Assembly: GCA_973895155.1 (NCBI GenBank)
Contig: OZ316897.1
Coordinates: forward strand, 11,780,001 to 11,844,000
Length of the DNA stretch: 64,000 nt
Direction of reading: 5' to 3'
Source: Marsupella aquatica
Taxonomy: Eukaryota > Marchantiophyta
A program made the translations under genes and the position numbers. Below the pieces are notes generated by a model. That model searched no databases. It worked only from the letters and a program-made list of their open reading frames with translations, and was not told where the DNA came from. Shown here piece after piece: positions 38,201-49,844 of the stretch. Positions within the stretch are counted from its first letter, which is position 1. Each line of letters opens with the position of its first letter.

Positions 38201-41200
38201 CTGGGTGTTGGACAAATCTGTGTTTGTACCTCTAGATTGTCTCGAATCTTGACTGATAGACATCTGAAAAATCATTATACTACTATAGTACATAAGCTGA
38301 CAGCTTGTGGAACTTGCGTTGCTGTTCTGGCAACTGGATGCTTGGGCTCAGATCCTGGGAACCAGCTTTACCGCCATTGTTCTCCATGACGGTGATTGTG
38401 TGGGCTGTGCTCTTTTTACAATTTTGGAAGCGCCGCAATTCAGAACTCCAATCGAGGTAATTGTCACACCATTCTAAGGGGTACCTAAAACAGGACAAAT
38501 TCATTTCAACCCCTGGCAAGAAGAAGACAAAGCCTTTATGTTCGCCCTTTTATGAGGAAAGCTTCCCTTGTGTTTCCTCGCGGATCATACGTACAGGATA
38601 CCTTCTGGTAGCCTCCTCTTCATTGTCACAATAAGTGCTCTGGATTGGTGCGAACAGAATCTTTGAAGCTTACTGAATATGCTGCGGTCGTTTTGTTTTG
38701 TAGGTGGGGAATGGTCGTTGAGGATCCTGAAGTTCGAGCAATGAGGGCTAAGATGACTGATGACGAAGGTTCAGTCCATGTACCCTCAGACTTAAGTGAG
38801 GATGAAAGTCGCTCTCTGGAAAACGACGAATGGAAGGGGCGACTAAGGAGTTTGAGGAACAACGGAACTGTCTTTGTTGGCATTGTATGCATACAGTTGC
38901 CCTTTGAACTGCTTTACGCGCACCTGAACAAGATCGCTCATTATGATATCATTCGGTAACATATCTACTGCCTGTCAAGCACAACCTTATTTTCGCAGTA
39001 GCTTGGTATGAAGTAAACTTGTAATGTGCATGGAGTGTCCTTGTTTTAGCAGGGATGGAATGGCGTTGTGTAAGAGGAATAACTGATCAACATTTAATAC
39101 TCAGGTATTGTCTCACGGGTGTGTACATTCTTGTCATCCAAAATGCAACGAAGTTTGGGGGTCAGCTCGCCTTGAACATGGTTAAGTCACAAAAATACAA
39201 AAGCAGGGAGGCAGAAGCTGATGGCCTTATATACAAGGTATGTGGGAGATGCAGTTAGAATGGAATAGGTAGATTACTTCTCTATTATTCTTTTCAAAAG
39301 GTACCTGAGGCGTTCTTTCGTGCTGTCCTTTCATTTGCCGTTGGGAACAGACTGTTACGACATCTGCTGCCCGTGTAAACTTTAGCGGTTAAAAGTCTGT
39401 TCGAGCTTATTGCTGACAAAGTTTGAGCCGACATAATGTTATGCTCTTTTGGCGTCCTTGCAGGTCTTTGGAATTTATTTTATGCAGTCCTACATAGGGT
39501 TGTTCTATCATGCACTTTTTCACCGGGACTTTTTTGTCTTACGCCAATTGCTGATTCAACGATTAATTGTATCCCAGGTAGGTCTTCGTATACGTGACAT
39601 GTTAGATTTACAATACGCGAATTGTGTGCAGATTCAAATTTTCTCACATCTTTCCTCATATAAGAATTATGGTGTGTAGTTTTGAGATAGTATTTATCTG
39701 AAGTGCATGCTTATCTGATTCTTAAGTCCTTTTTTCGAACAAGCCCACGTGACCACTCATTACAAGGGTGCAATACTGTCCGCAGTTTTGTTGTTGTACA
39801 TCTGTCGGTGGGCAGATCCATGTATGAATTTGCAGTAATGTAAGTCCGCAAAGGAATGTCATCAGAGATGTAGCGATTTCAGTGGAAAACATCTTGGGCA
39901 GTAACTACCGTCCGGGCTACTTTAGCGGACTAATGATGGAGCTGGTTTGTTTGTGTAGCTAATGAACAACGTCACGGAGAATCTCATACCGTATCTGACA
40001 TACCGTTATGCCGAGTACAAAGCCTTCAAGTATGTGCACTGGTCCTGGCAAAGTGTCTTCCATCTGCGATCTCTCACTATTTCTAGTAGCTGCCACTAGA
40101 GCACATGGTTGTGTTTCTTAGGTCCTACAGGTGATTAGCGATGCTCCAGTCCTTGTCTGTGTCCCCCCAACTGTCTTGAAAATGTATGAATGGGAGAGTG
40201 GACTCTTGGTTATCCTACAGAAAGGATCAAGAATTGAAGAAGGCCGCTGGGGAGAAAGTGGTAGATCATCATGCGACACCGATTGAAAAAGAGAAGTTGA
40301 AACCAACTTATTGCTCGAGTATACCAAGTGATCTCGAGGATGGTTTATTCGATGGTAAGTAACCTTGTGACACTCTTGACTGCACGCATTAATGGGCGAG
40401 GGGTGATACCCAGTTAATAGATGTGTCTACGTGAGGCTCTTATAATCCCTGAGGTTGCCTTTTGGCATGAAGTATTCCAACCTCTGGTAGTTTGTATCCA
40501 GACTATAGAAATAAAGCTTGTTGGTGGAGTAGATCCAAGACGTTATGAAATGCTGATAAGCTATGCCCAGGTTTATGGAAAGATAACCCATTGAACTCGC
40601 TCTGGAACTGACTCCAACGGATTTGACGTTGTGACGGCTGGATTATGTTCAGATTATCTGGAGCTTGCGTTACAATTTGGCATGGTGGCAATGTTTGCTT
40701 GCGCACTTCCCTTGGTGGCAACCTTCGCTTTCATTGTAAGGATGAGCTTGAAATTTTTTCTTGTATTATTGACTTCTCCCACTTGCGTACCAAAAACGAA
40801 TGAATTTGAGTCGTCATGGCTGGATTTCTGGTATCTCAACGATCCCTTAATGTTTGTTGCTCTAAATAGATTTGCAGTCTAGAAAGTGAGCGAGGTCTCT
40901 CATCTTACGTTAGGAAGGGAAGACATGGTCATATTATGTTTCACTGAAACGAGGCCAACTGTTGGATATATGAGAGTGAGCAAGTCAGTCAGCTTTCTCT
41001 TATAGAATGGCACTGTATAAGTCATGATTGTGCCGTTGATCATCATTTTCTGATGCTTGGGAACGTGACAACGTGTACAGAATAACTTGATGGAGATTCG
41101 TTCTGACTCATTCAAGCTTCTTGGCCTCATGAGAAGGCCAGTTCCCCGAGCCTCATCTTCAGTCGGTGCTTGGCTTCAAATTTTCCAGGTATACGCCAAA

Positions 41201-41981
41201 TGTTTTGTCGTCGTATTTGAACAATTCAATTTGAAAATTGTGTACAACAGTCAGCTACTGGGATACGACAAGTATGCCATTATGTTATTTTAGATCCATT
41301 ATAAAATGGAGTGTGGCATGTCGAGTCCATCGACAAAATGGTTAGACATGATTTTACTGATACATGTATGTTAAACTCTGCAGCATCTAGGCGTGGCAGC
41401 TATTGTGACGAATTGTGCCCTTCTCGTATGCCTATTTGATGAGGTGGGACGATGGTCAGTCGAGCCAGGTCTTGCTGCAATCCTTGTGATGGAGCATGTG
41501 CTTGTCTTGACGAAAGTCGGATTCTCCTGGTTTATTCCAGAGGTGAGCAATTTACACAGCCTGATAGGATCCGTTTGACGCCTTTCTCAACAACCAACAG
41601 CTATGTTAAACTATCTGTCAACTACATCGAAGAATTCCTTTTGAACTCTGATAAAGATTTTGTATGCGTCTCCGTGATGGCTATATGATTCTTCTTTTGA
41701 AAATACGATTCAACAGTCATAAGTTTTGGTGCCGGACTTAAGTATTCTATGTGCTGTGTGCTGGGCAAGTGGGAAACGGCCCTTCGCAGATTCAGCTGCT
41801 TTTGAAGCTTATTGCAGTGATCTAACTAGTTGGAGAGCTAGGCCATAGTTTGCTGATTCGTTGGGTGATTTGTGAACAGGAACCAGCCTGGGTGAAGGCA
41901 AAGAGATTGAGGCGGGTGCAAATGCAAAGCATGGTGTCACCCCAATTACTCGCCTTACTAGAGAAGACGAGAAATAGGTAG
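35253..41981 (+). CDS. Anoctamin (TMEM16)-like membrane protein
   Basis: TMEM16 proteins are ten-helix membrane proteins acting as calcium-dependent ion channels or lipid scramblases. Plants usually have one (Arabidopsis At1g73020). Seventeen exons, all GT-AG: 35253-35284, 36050-36266, 36407-36476, 36882-37000, 37300-37432, 37550-37650, 38009-38100, 38304-38456, 38704-38955, 39105-39237, 39464-39577, 39959-40029, 40221-40354, 40653-40735, 41081-41188, 41384-41542, 41880-41981; 2073 bases, 690 residues. Landmarks: [106 protein letters not shown]. Hydrophobic segments occupy the C-terminal two thirds. The first exon is only 32 bases ([10 protein letters not shown]), so the start is less certain than the rest. 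Exon 7 ends GG|GTGGGT, chosen for phase. The divergent neighbour is the RH1 helicase. Confidence 0.93.
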
Positions 41982-42751
41982 TATGTGAGAAGATATTTTC
42001 TTACTTTGGATGCACATAATCTTCTAGAACGATTGAAAAAATGATTCTGGCCTTTCCGTTTGGATTCATAGTGATACTATGGGGCGTTCAGGGCTTGATT
42101 TGACTGAAGTCCACCTGTGACTTGATTGAAGATCACGGGCGCAAATGTGGAATTCACAATGTGTAATACTTGTTTTTTGTTTTGTTTTCCTTCGTTAACG
42201 ATTTTCAGTTTGCCATGAAGAGTCCAGTGCAATGTTCGTTTCTGCTGCTTTCTTGTCTGATTGATCCAAGCCTTTGCTCCCCTACATGCACATTTATGGA
42301 ACATCTTCCTGGTATGCCAAAACTGCATTTAGATTGCTGTTAGAGAACCTCAAATGATTACGCTATTTCCTATGCCAACACCATCATGACCCAACCACCT
42401 AAAGATCCTCAGAAAGCCTTCCTGGTACGAGAACTTTTCGGGAAACCGGCTTCCTCTCAACGTGAATGCAATTTGGGAGGCATGGTTATATCGTCTTGAC
42501 CCAGGCGACCGGGTTGCTCACTGGGTCCTGGCAGATCTTGATCGAACAGTGTTCTGCCACAGCCGAAAGGTGCTCCGTGTGGGACAGAGGCTAGCAACTC
42601 GGAGCTCCATTTGGGCTGGTTTTGTGGAAGCCAACTAGAAGCCCGCAGTTTCCATAGCTCGAAGGACCTTTTGCGTTCGAGCTCGTGGCACCCATAGCTC
42701 CCAACTTTTGCCACCTCTAGACACATTTCTCTTTGGGCACCACCTTGTATA

Positions 42752-43010
42752 TTGGTTGAAGGCCTACATGTACGGGCTTCCAACCAGCCTCCCATTCAGG
42801 TCTTTCAAGTGTTGAAAATTGAGATGATAGAACTCAAGTATAGAGGAGAGAGTTTGGGGACACTTTTGAAAAGCACAAGCATATTGGTTAAATACCCACT
42901 TGCGTGGGCTTGTTCCAACCAGCGTCCCCCTGAGATCGTTCGAGTGTTGAAAATTGAGATAAGCTAATTCAAGTATAGGGGAGAGCTTTGGGACATTTTG
43001 AAAAGCTTTC
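42752..43010. repeat. 132-bp tandem duplication
   Basis: Two diverged units, from TTGGTTGAAGGCCTACATG at 42752 and TTGGTTAAATACCCACTTG at 42884, share GGGCTT(CC/GTTCC)AACCAGC, AAGTGTTGAAAATTGAGAT and TCAAGTATAGRGGAGAG. The preceding DNA (41982-42751) has no supported gene. Confidence 0.8.
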
Positions 43011-43088
43011 TTTTGCACAAGTTGAGAACTACAAGAGCGCTCTCACCTGTTGGACTATAAGCACTGCTGTGACAAGGGTGATTCCTGT

Positions 43089-43274
43089 GCTGTGGGCCAC
43101 CCTTGTTGTAAGGTGGCTTTGAATGAACTAGTCCCAACTACCTGGCTTTGAATGAACTAGTCCCAACTACCTGTTCTAACCGCTGTGGGCCACCCTTGTT
43201 GTAAGGTGGCTTTGAATGAACTAGTCCCAACTACCTGGCTTTGAATGAACTAGTCCCAACTACCTGTTCTAACC
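43089..43274. repeat. Nested tandem duplication: 93-bp unit holding a 29-bp duplication
   Basis: The outer unit from GCTGTGGGCCACCCTTGTTG occurs twice (43089-43181, 43182-43274). Inside each, GGCTTTGAATGAACTAGTCC with its tail CAACTACCT (29 bases) is itself doubled. The copies are identical, so a small duplication was followed by a larger recent one. Confidence 0.9.
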
Positions 43275-44249
43275 GAAATAGTGAGGAGGACAATAAAAAG
43301 TCACCATAACATTTCTTATTCACATTCTTTGAAGGTTAAAAAAATGATAATAAAAATGTCATCAAAATATATTTTTTATTCACATTCTCTGAAAGTTAAA
43401 AAAAATGGTCAAATAAATTATCATACAGGTAATCATTTTAATAATCATATATAATATACTATATTCTTTTCTATGTACATCTCTCTATGCACATGTATGT
43501 TAGGTGACCATAAAATCCACTTTTTAATGTAAATATAAATCATAACAAATGGTATACATGCTTATCATTTGACATACATCATGGTTAGGAGTTCTCATGT
43601 CCATATGATGAGCCATGAAGTTATTATCTAGAGGCTCCACTCTAGGAGCCTAGGCCCCAACTATAGCTTGTACTTGGCGTATTATAAGTTAAAAAAAATT
43701 AAGGCAAAAGCAATGAAGGAATCTCATTCAACCATTGAAACAATATTACACTGAGCTAAGGACATTTTCACAAAAGTGACTTAACTTTTGTATAGATTTA
43801 CTATTCCAAGTCAGCTGCCTGGAAGGTGCTCAAACTGTGGCTTAATTCCTATTAGGAAGAAAGGTTACCGGTGGGTACCCTTTTCTTCTAGCTGCTACCA
43901 TTTCTATTCCCTTGCGCTGGAATATCCTACCTGGTATTTCCATACCCCTGTGCCCGAAAATTTCTTTTTAGTATTTGTTGTTCCAGACAGGTATTACATG
44001 CAAAAAAGACTGTTTGGACCTGGGCTCTAGTCTGAAACTTGTTCCCACAAAGCTCAGAAAAACTCATTTACTCACTTCTGGTCACAGGGCTATAGGCTAG
44101 TAACCTTAGACCAACCGGTCATGACCCTATACTTCTGCTCTATTCAAACCACTAGGAGATCTGGCTACATATTTGAATGGAGCGCTATGCATAACATGTT
44201 GCTCCTCTCAATCAACGTTGTGGTGATCAATATTATGGAAAGGACTTTG
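43275..44249. other. AT-rich intergenic DNA with a repeat end at 43629-43670
   Basis: At 43310-43410 an AT-rich piece (TTATTCACATTCT, GAAGGTTAAAAAAA) is doubled. At 43629-43670 the GCCTAGGCCCCAACTATAGC end of the dispersed family at 5763 and 59559 recurs. No gene is supported. Confidence 0.5.
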
Positions 44250-44720
44250 GAATACAAGTCTATGGTGTCTAAGTGCAGGCTCTTGGGAAGACACCCTAAG
44301 CCTGCACTTATCCACATTATGCACTATGTCATGAGCATGGGCATTATTTATGCACTTCTCCATATGTGCATGTTGAAATTTTCAATAAGTACATGTGAAA
44401 TCACTTATGCACTGCCTCAAGTGTCTTGTCAGGTCATATGCATCCGACTGCTCAAACCCGGAATCCTCATACTGCACGATGCAATTATGTTGCAATAATT
44501 GATTGATGCATGTGCACTCTTATAGACTATCTGGTTTTTAGTGATGACTACTTGCACTTACACACTGCATCTTTTGGTGCATTTACAAAGAAAAATGTAG
44601 TAATATTGGGGACTACAGGACCACTCCAGCTACCCCCAGAATGCACTTATACATCCTGCACTTATCCACAATAGACTTATCCACAAGAGGAAGAATGCTT
44701 GTTATATTTTACCATCGTCG
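44250..44720 (+). repeat. AAGTGCA/TGCACTT-rich dispersed repeat H, copy 2
   Basis: This contains GGGAAGACACC, ATTTATGCACTTCTCCATATG, CAATAAGTACATGTGAAAT and AAGTGTCTTGTCAGGTCATA in the same order as the reverse complement of copy 1. TGCACTTA occurs many times. Just beyond it on the minus strand (about 44737-44874) is an open stretch beginning MWTTLEENGLRQAREAMW and ending ERILRRW with a stop. It reads like a captured exon fragment but matches nothing I know. Confidence 0.7.
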
Positions 44721-44877
44721 AAGTATTCGTTCTTTCATTGTCTCCGAGCTCAACTTCTGGTTTTCTATCTTTTGCTTGGGAATATCTCTTTTAAACCACA
44801 TGGCTTCCCTGGCCTGCCGCAATCCATTTTCTTCAAGAGTTGTCCACATCCCAATGCTAGGGGACAGTGTTTAGCTG

Positions 44878-45125
44878 TCATTGATTTAAAGAAAATATCA
44901 CACATAAAAATGTGATAATATAAGGTGTGCAACACTCATTGATTTAAAGAAAATATCACACATCAAAGTGTGATAATATATGTGCATTTATTATTTTAAA
45001 GAAATTACCAGTGATGTTGTGATATACCATATATGTTGATGGTGATAATATATGTGCATTCATTATTTAAAGAAAACTATCAGATTTATCAGGGCATGGA
45101 GTACCATGATGTTGTACACCATATA
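44878..45125. repeat. AT-rich tandem array, about 55-60 bp units
   Basis: Repeated blocks ATTGATTTAAAGAAAATATC, ACACAT(A/C)AAA(A/G)TGTGATAATAT and TGTGCATTTATTATTTTAAAG occur about four times with growing divergence, and the array closes with ACACCATATATGGTATGTG. A similar AT-rich tandem follows the AAGTGCA-rich DNA near 57.6 kb. Confidence 0.75.
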
Positions 45126-46548
45126 TGGTATGTGTAACTTGGAGTCACAGGGACCCCACATCAGGTAGTGTCGGGGTGATTCGAGGTCCTCCTGGATACC
45201 TTGAAGTAGGCACCACGGACGATCCTTAAATTTTACAACTTACGATGATTGTGTATTTGTTGGGTAGTAAAACGACGGACTCCCACTGCTGGCTTTCAAT
45301 GATCTCACAACGGTGTGTGGAAGTGTTTCCCTGTCGTTGTGAATCAACCTTGGCCGGGAGTGAATCCTTTCGTGGAAGTCTGAGTGCAAGCTCTTTAATT
45401 TAAGCGACTGCTCTGTTGATTTCTCTCGTCTCCAGGAACAAATTCAAATTAGAAGTTCATGACGCTGGAAGGAACATGCGTTTCACAATCAAACTATGAC
45501 ACTCTGTTCGTTGTAGCTGGAATCAGAATTGGTTTTTGACATGCTTACTTGTTGGACTTAGATCGGGATGATTTAATGGTAATTCTCAAGTAAGGATTTC
45601 GACTCTCTTGACATTCGTTCATGGTGAGAATAGTACAAGTCTATACAAGACAGCAATGAGCAAAAGAAAGTAGAAAGTAGAAAGTCCACACCATGTGTGG
45701 AAAGTTGGAATTGTGACTCCCACCACGAGAAAAAGACAAATTGACATAAACATGGAGCTGTGCGTGTCGAGGAGAAAGTGGAAGATGGACACCAATAATT
45801 GAAATAAGGATGGAAGACACAACACAACTGTTCCGCAGATTCGAGCAAAGGGTCAACTCAACAATATCACATACAAACAAAGGAAAAGGTCGAGCGTGCT
45901 TGCGGAAGTCTTAAAACAAAAACTCCTTGCAACCAAATCCAATAAGAGCACTTCATTTCCTTGTGTCTCATTCATCAGCTCCGCCCATTGACAACACGAG
46001 GATTTCCGAGGAAAGAAACTACTCGACATACCGAGAACTTGGCGAGTGCCATGGTTCCTTTAACTCCCCAAGACATGTTTGTCCCCTTCCTCATAACATG
46101 TCAGTTCAGGTCACTTTCAAATGATTTCCAAGGGGGTAAAAAAATACTCTACAGCAGGGAGAACCTGGCATTTGCCATGCTTCTCAGAACCCCTTCAAGA
46201 GCTGTTCATCCCAACAGGACAGTTCAGGCCGGGAGTCAATCAGAACTTTCTACCGCCAAGACTCTAAGAACTGGGAATACGAAGAATCTCATCCAGCAAT
46301 CCTATGATTTGTCAACCACATCATCTCTCATCTGTCAGAAAACCCCTCGACAGACGTTCCTGGACTGTAATTTTAACGGATCCTTGTATCTTACATTTCC
46401 TTAGAAGAAGCTTTACTCCGAATTGCTCATTTGTGCTTCTCAGTTTGTATCCAGGACAAAGATACCAATAACAGTTCCCACCCAAAATGTACCTGTTATG
46501 AAATCAATCACATGCTCCTGCTTGACAGTGTTTCTGTGAATGGATATA
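45126..46548. other. Intergenic DNA, probable 3' region of the 46.5 kb gene
   Basis: No gene is supported. The 147-codon frame at 45961-46404 on the plus strand lies antisense to the likely 3' region of the neighbouring gene and shows no family resemblance. Confidence 0.45.
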
Positions 46549-47475
46549 TTATTTCTTGCCTTCGAGACCATCATTGCCTGGGAACAATTCATTGAGGTTC
46601 ATGGCACCAATGCAGAAACCAGTGAAGAAAGGGGCCTCGGGCATGCCCCGTCTGAAATGGAAAACTAGAGCTTTCTTCCCATGTCGTAAGGCAGCACTTT
46701 GTATCCTCATGCAATCCATACACTGTGGATAGAGCCTTTGATGCACCACTTTGGGAGCCGTAGCAGGAAACGGTAAAATCGAAGCCACCCTTTTAAAAAG
46801 CGAGGGAGCTTCAGATTGTGGCCCATTTGCCGCCCATCCCCTCCCATGTGCAATCACATTGGGTGGCATATGATCTGCAATGCTGTCTCCCCCCTTTTTC
46901 CCACAATGGTGACAGCCGTGCTTCCGGTACAAATCTTGGATCAGGCCCTGCTCCACCTCGTTGGCATACTTGGGCCCTCGAGCTGGTATGGACCCACGAG
47001 CCAGAGCCCCTGGCTTGACAACATTGCTGGGCATCAGATTCCGGCAGCTGCCACCCAGAACCTTGAATGCAATCACCCCAAACACAGCATTGATGAGAAG
47101 CTTTTCTCTAGAGAGTAGATTCTCTTCAAGGGACTTCCTCGAGAACTTCCCAAATCCAGGGAACGACTTATTCCCATGACGATCTTCACAGAGCTTTCGA
47201 AGACTGTATGAGACCTGAGCGGACGCAGCAGATGCGCCACAGAGTGCCATACATCCCATAACCGATGCTAGTGCTGGGGTGGCACACGATATGCCTGCCG
47301 CTGCTCCAGCTGCTTGGGCAGCCACCAAGGTGCCTCCGAAAGCCAGTGCTGCGCCAGAGGGGGGGACAAGGAAGAGAGCGACCCGTTTGATCAAGCCCTG
47401 TTGCTGTAGCTGTTCATCCACCACGGATCGGATCTTCGCCAAGGCGACATCTACTGAGGGAGGTATCATTCCCAT
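46549..47475 (-). CDS. Uncharacterised protein with HNH/treble-clef-like Cys/His motif and hydrophobic N-half
   Basis: A single 308-residue open frame without introns. The start at 47475 is supported by an in-frame TAG eleven codons upstream. Residues 31-90 hold one or two hydrophobic Ala/Gly-rich segments that could span a membrane, and 125-142 a third. Residues 185-205 read HGCHHCGKKGGDSIADHMPP. A second pair, YPQCMDC, is at 249-255. The order Cys-x2-Cys, Asp-His-x-Pro-Pro, Cys-x2-Cys resembles a zinc-stabilised treble-clef/HNH fold, with Asp-His in the position of the HNH active site. That is a motif-based inference, and no family name is claimed. It sits alone between repeats, with a roughly 220-bp tandem array upstream. 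Confidence 0.75.
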   Translation of the reverse strand: MGMIPPSVDVALAKIRSVVDEQLQQQGLIKRVALFLVPPSGAALAFGGTLVAAQAAGAAAGISCATPALASVMGCMALCGASAASAQVSYSLRKLCEDRHGNKSFPGFGKFSRKSLEENLLSREKLLINAVFGVIAFKVLGGSCRNLMPSNVVKPGALARGSIPARGPKYANEVEQGLIQDLYRKHGCHHCGKKGGDSIADHMPPNVIAHGRGWAANGPQSEAPSLFKRVASILPFPATAPKVVHQRLYPQCMDCMRIQSAALRHGKKALVFHFRRGMPEAPFFTGFCIGAMNLNELFPGNDGLEGKK

Positions 47476-48179
47476 CGATGTAACTTCTCCCTCTGGCTGC
47501 TGAATCTATGTCACTTGAGCCACGGCGATGGATTGTCTATCATCTGCTGCCCTACCCAAAACCCCTCAGGACCTGTCTCTAGCCACCTGATGTACGTAGG
47601 AAACGAAATTCTTCTCTCTTAGGGGGCGCTGAATCTATCTCACTGAAGCACCGGAGCCCAATTCTCCTTGTCATCTGGTTTCATAAATGAAGCCGTTTCG
47701 AATTTCTCTTGAGCCACATGACAAATGAAGGACGGACGTGTGGTAAGTCATCGAGTCAGACGCAAATTGGCCGCGGCTCTTGTCAACATTATGGTCAGCC
47801 CGAGACAATTGCACGTTCCGCTTCATGTTTCGCTAGTTATCCACTCACTTGCGCCACAAAAGTAAGGGAGAGCGGGCACGCATTGAATTTGGAAGATAGC
47901 GTGCACACTACAGAGTTTTGCTTCTCTGTTTCGTCACCAATTGTGAGCAACTGCTCCCCCATCTTGCGTGTGAACTATACTGCAGTCACAACCTTTCGAC
48001 TTCGTTGTTGCAGGTAGCGATCCTCCTCCCCCTCCTCCCTGCTGCTCTCCTCCAACGGCAACTGTATCCTGAATCTACAAAATTGGCAAGGATATTAGCG
48101 AGTTGCTTCGAGGTTTCCCAAAATAAATCCTAACAGCATCTTCAACTGAGTTCGAGCCTTTGTCTAGGTTTCGACAGGA

Positions 48180-49025
48180 TCCAGCGGAAAAAGGACAAAA
48201 CCATGCGATCATAAATTCCTTGTATGATCTCTGGTCAGTGGCCTTCAATATCGATCAGTTCTCATCACAAAATTGTTTTCCTTCGTCTAGTCTCCAACTT
48301 GCTCTCCATTCATCAGTCACAACAGTCAAAAGAAACTGCCGCAAAGCCTCCAGGATAACAGTGAGTTGCTACTGGGATCGAATTTGAAACCTACAGGCTG
48401 AAATAGTAAATAAAGCATGTCCAAGATCTCCATTCATCAGCAACAAATTCAAAATAAATCCGTTCTCATCACAACATTGGTTTCCTTCGTCTAGTCTCGA
48501 ACTTACTCTCCATTCATCAATCGCAGCAGTCAATGCCAGCAGTAGAAACTGCCGCAAAGCCTTCAGGACTAAAGTGAGTTGCTACTGGGATTGGATTTGA
48601 AACCTGTAGGCTTAAAACGGAAAAATCTATGTCCAAAATGGATCGTAATTTCAGGAACTGTACAGCAGAGGCGTTCGTTTCTATGGTCTCTCGTCAGTGA
48701 TCCATCATACTCTCACCTTTCCTTCATCAACTTGCCAGCTTAATCTCGATTTATCGGTCACAACAGTTAATGCCCACAGTAGAAACTGCCGCAAAGCCTT
48801 GCAGGAGATAAAGCGAGATCCTACTCGAATTGATTTCGATAACCTGAAAACAGAAAGAAAAACACACATCCAAACTAGGTCACAAACTCAGGAATTCAGG
48901 AGCTGTACATCAAAGCCTTTCCTTCTGATCTCTGGTCAGTGACCTTCAAACACAATCCGCATCCGTCACAACTGGTCCTTCCGTTTACGGCACTCTCCAA
49001 CTCTCCATTCATCAGTGACATCGAT
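48180..49025. repeat. About 220-bp tandem array, three to four units
   Basis: GAAACTGCCGCAAAGCCT recurs near 48334, 48546 and 48783, spacing about 212 and 236. Around it each unit has CTCCATTCATCAG, CACAACAGT(C/T)AA, GAGTTGCTACTGGGAT, TTTGAAACCT(A/G)TAGGCT and TCTCTGGTCAGTGA. A fourth partial unit ends near 49015. Read on the minus strand, some units carry GGAGA|GTAAGT and TTTCAG sites like splice signals, so duplicated leader exons of the gene at 47475 are conceivable. Confidence 0.7.
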
Positions 49026-49291
49026 TCATGTGCAGGAATTGGTGGGCAAACGAAGATGTCCAACCTCTGGGCTGGGTTCGGGTGCCTCGTCGTCGTCGTC
49101 TCCTGCGATGGGCGATGCGGAGGAGGAGAAATCACGTTCACTGATGGAGGAGGACACTCGATGATCCGGATGAAGTGGTTGGAATAATTGGTGACCTTCG
49201 TCACGTTTGAATTTCAGCAACAACAGCCTGTGACCAAAGCTTTCTGGTCACAAAACATGCTGAACACTACTTATGTATGTATGGTAAAGTC

Positions 49292-49650
49292 GTGTTTACA
49301 TGGCACTACAGTAGGTGTTCACTACTTATATATATAAAAAAGTGTTTACATGGCACTAGGTGCATATACTTAGGAATGGTAATGGTAATGGTAATGTCGG
49401 GTTTATATGGCACTAGGTGTATAATTATACTTATGTGTGGTAAAGTAGTGTTTACATGGCACTAGGTGTTCACCACTTATATATAAAACACAGTGTTTAC
49501 ATTTCACTAGGTGTTGGCTACTTGTATATAAAAAACAGTGTTTACATAGCACTAGGTGCATATACGTATGAATGGTAAAGTCGTGTTTATATGGCACTAG
49601 GTGTACACTACTTATATATAAAAAAAATAGTGTTGACAGGGCACTAGGTC
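49292..49650. repeat. 45-58 bp satellite-like array, eight units
   Basis: GTGTTTACATGGCACTAGGT-like starts fall at 49292, 49342, 49400, 49448, 49493, 49538, 49583 and 49630. Between them are CACTACTTATATATAAAAAA or GCATATACTTATGAATGGTA spacers, so two spacer types alternate irregularly. One unit includes a (GGTAAT)n expansion. Confidence 0.88.
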
Positions 49651-49654
49651 AAGC

Positions 49655-49838
49655 TGAGAAATAGAGTAAAATGAAAGTGGAAAACTGAATGGTGTGTAAA
49701 AACTCACTCAGGCATTATGCTTTGCAACTCATCCCCACTTGGGGATAATGACTTACACACCCTCTGGCTTAGCCCCCTTGGGGATTAAAGCCCATTTTAC
49801 CCCTCTTGGGAATGAGTTACCCTACACATAACCACCAG
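49655..49838. repeat. Foldback/SINE-like dispersed repeat, copy 2
   Basis: This shares GAGAAATAG, TGTGTAAAAACTCACTCAGG, AACTCATCCCCACTTGGGGA and GAGTTACCCTACACATA with the copy at 9430-9725, in the same order and orientation. It lies directly between the satellite array and copia LTR copy 4. Confidence 0.65.
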
Positions 49839-49844
49839 AGCTTG

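Noticed and set aside
42457-42795. 112-codon minus-strand frame after the anoctamin gene
   Set aside because: No similarity to a known family and it overlaps a tandem duplication.
45961-46404. 147-codon plus-strand frame
   Set aside because: No recognisable domain; lies antisense to the probable 3' region of the gene at 46549.
48896-49223. Pro/Ser-rich minus-strand frames considered as a first exon
   Set aside because: They lack a convincing ATG and splice partner, and overlap the 220-bp array; kept only as possible leader sequence.
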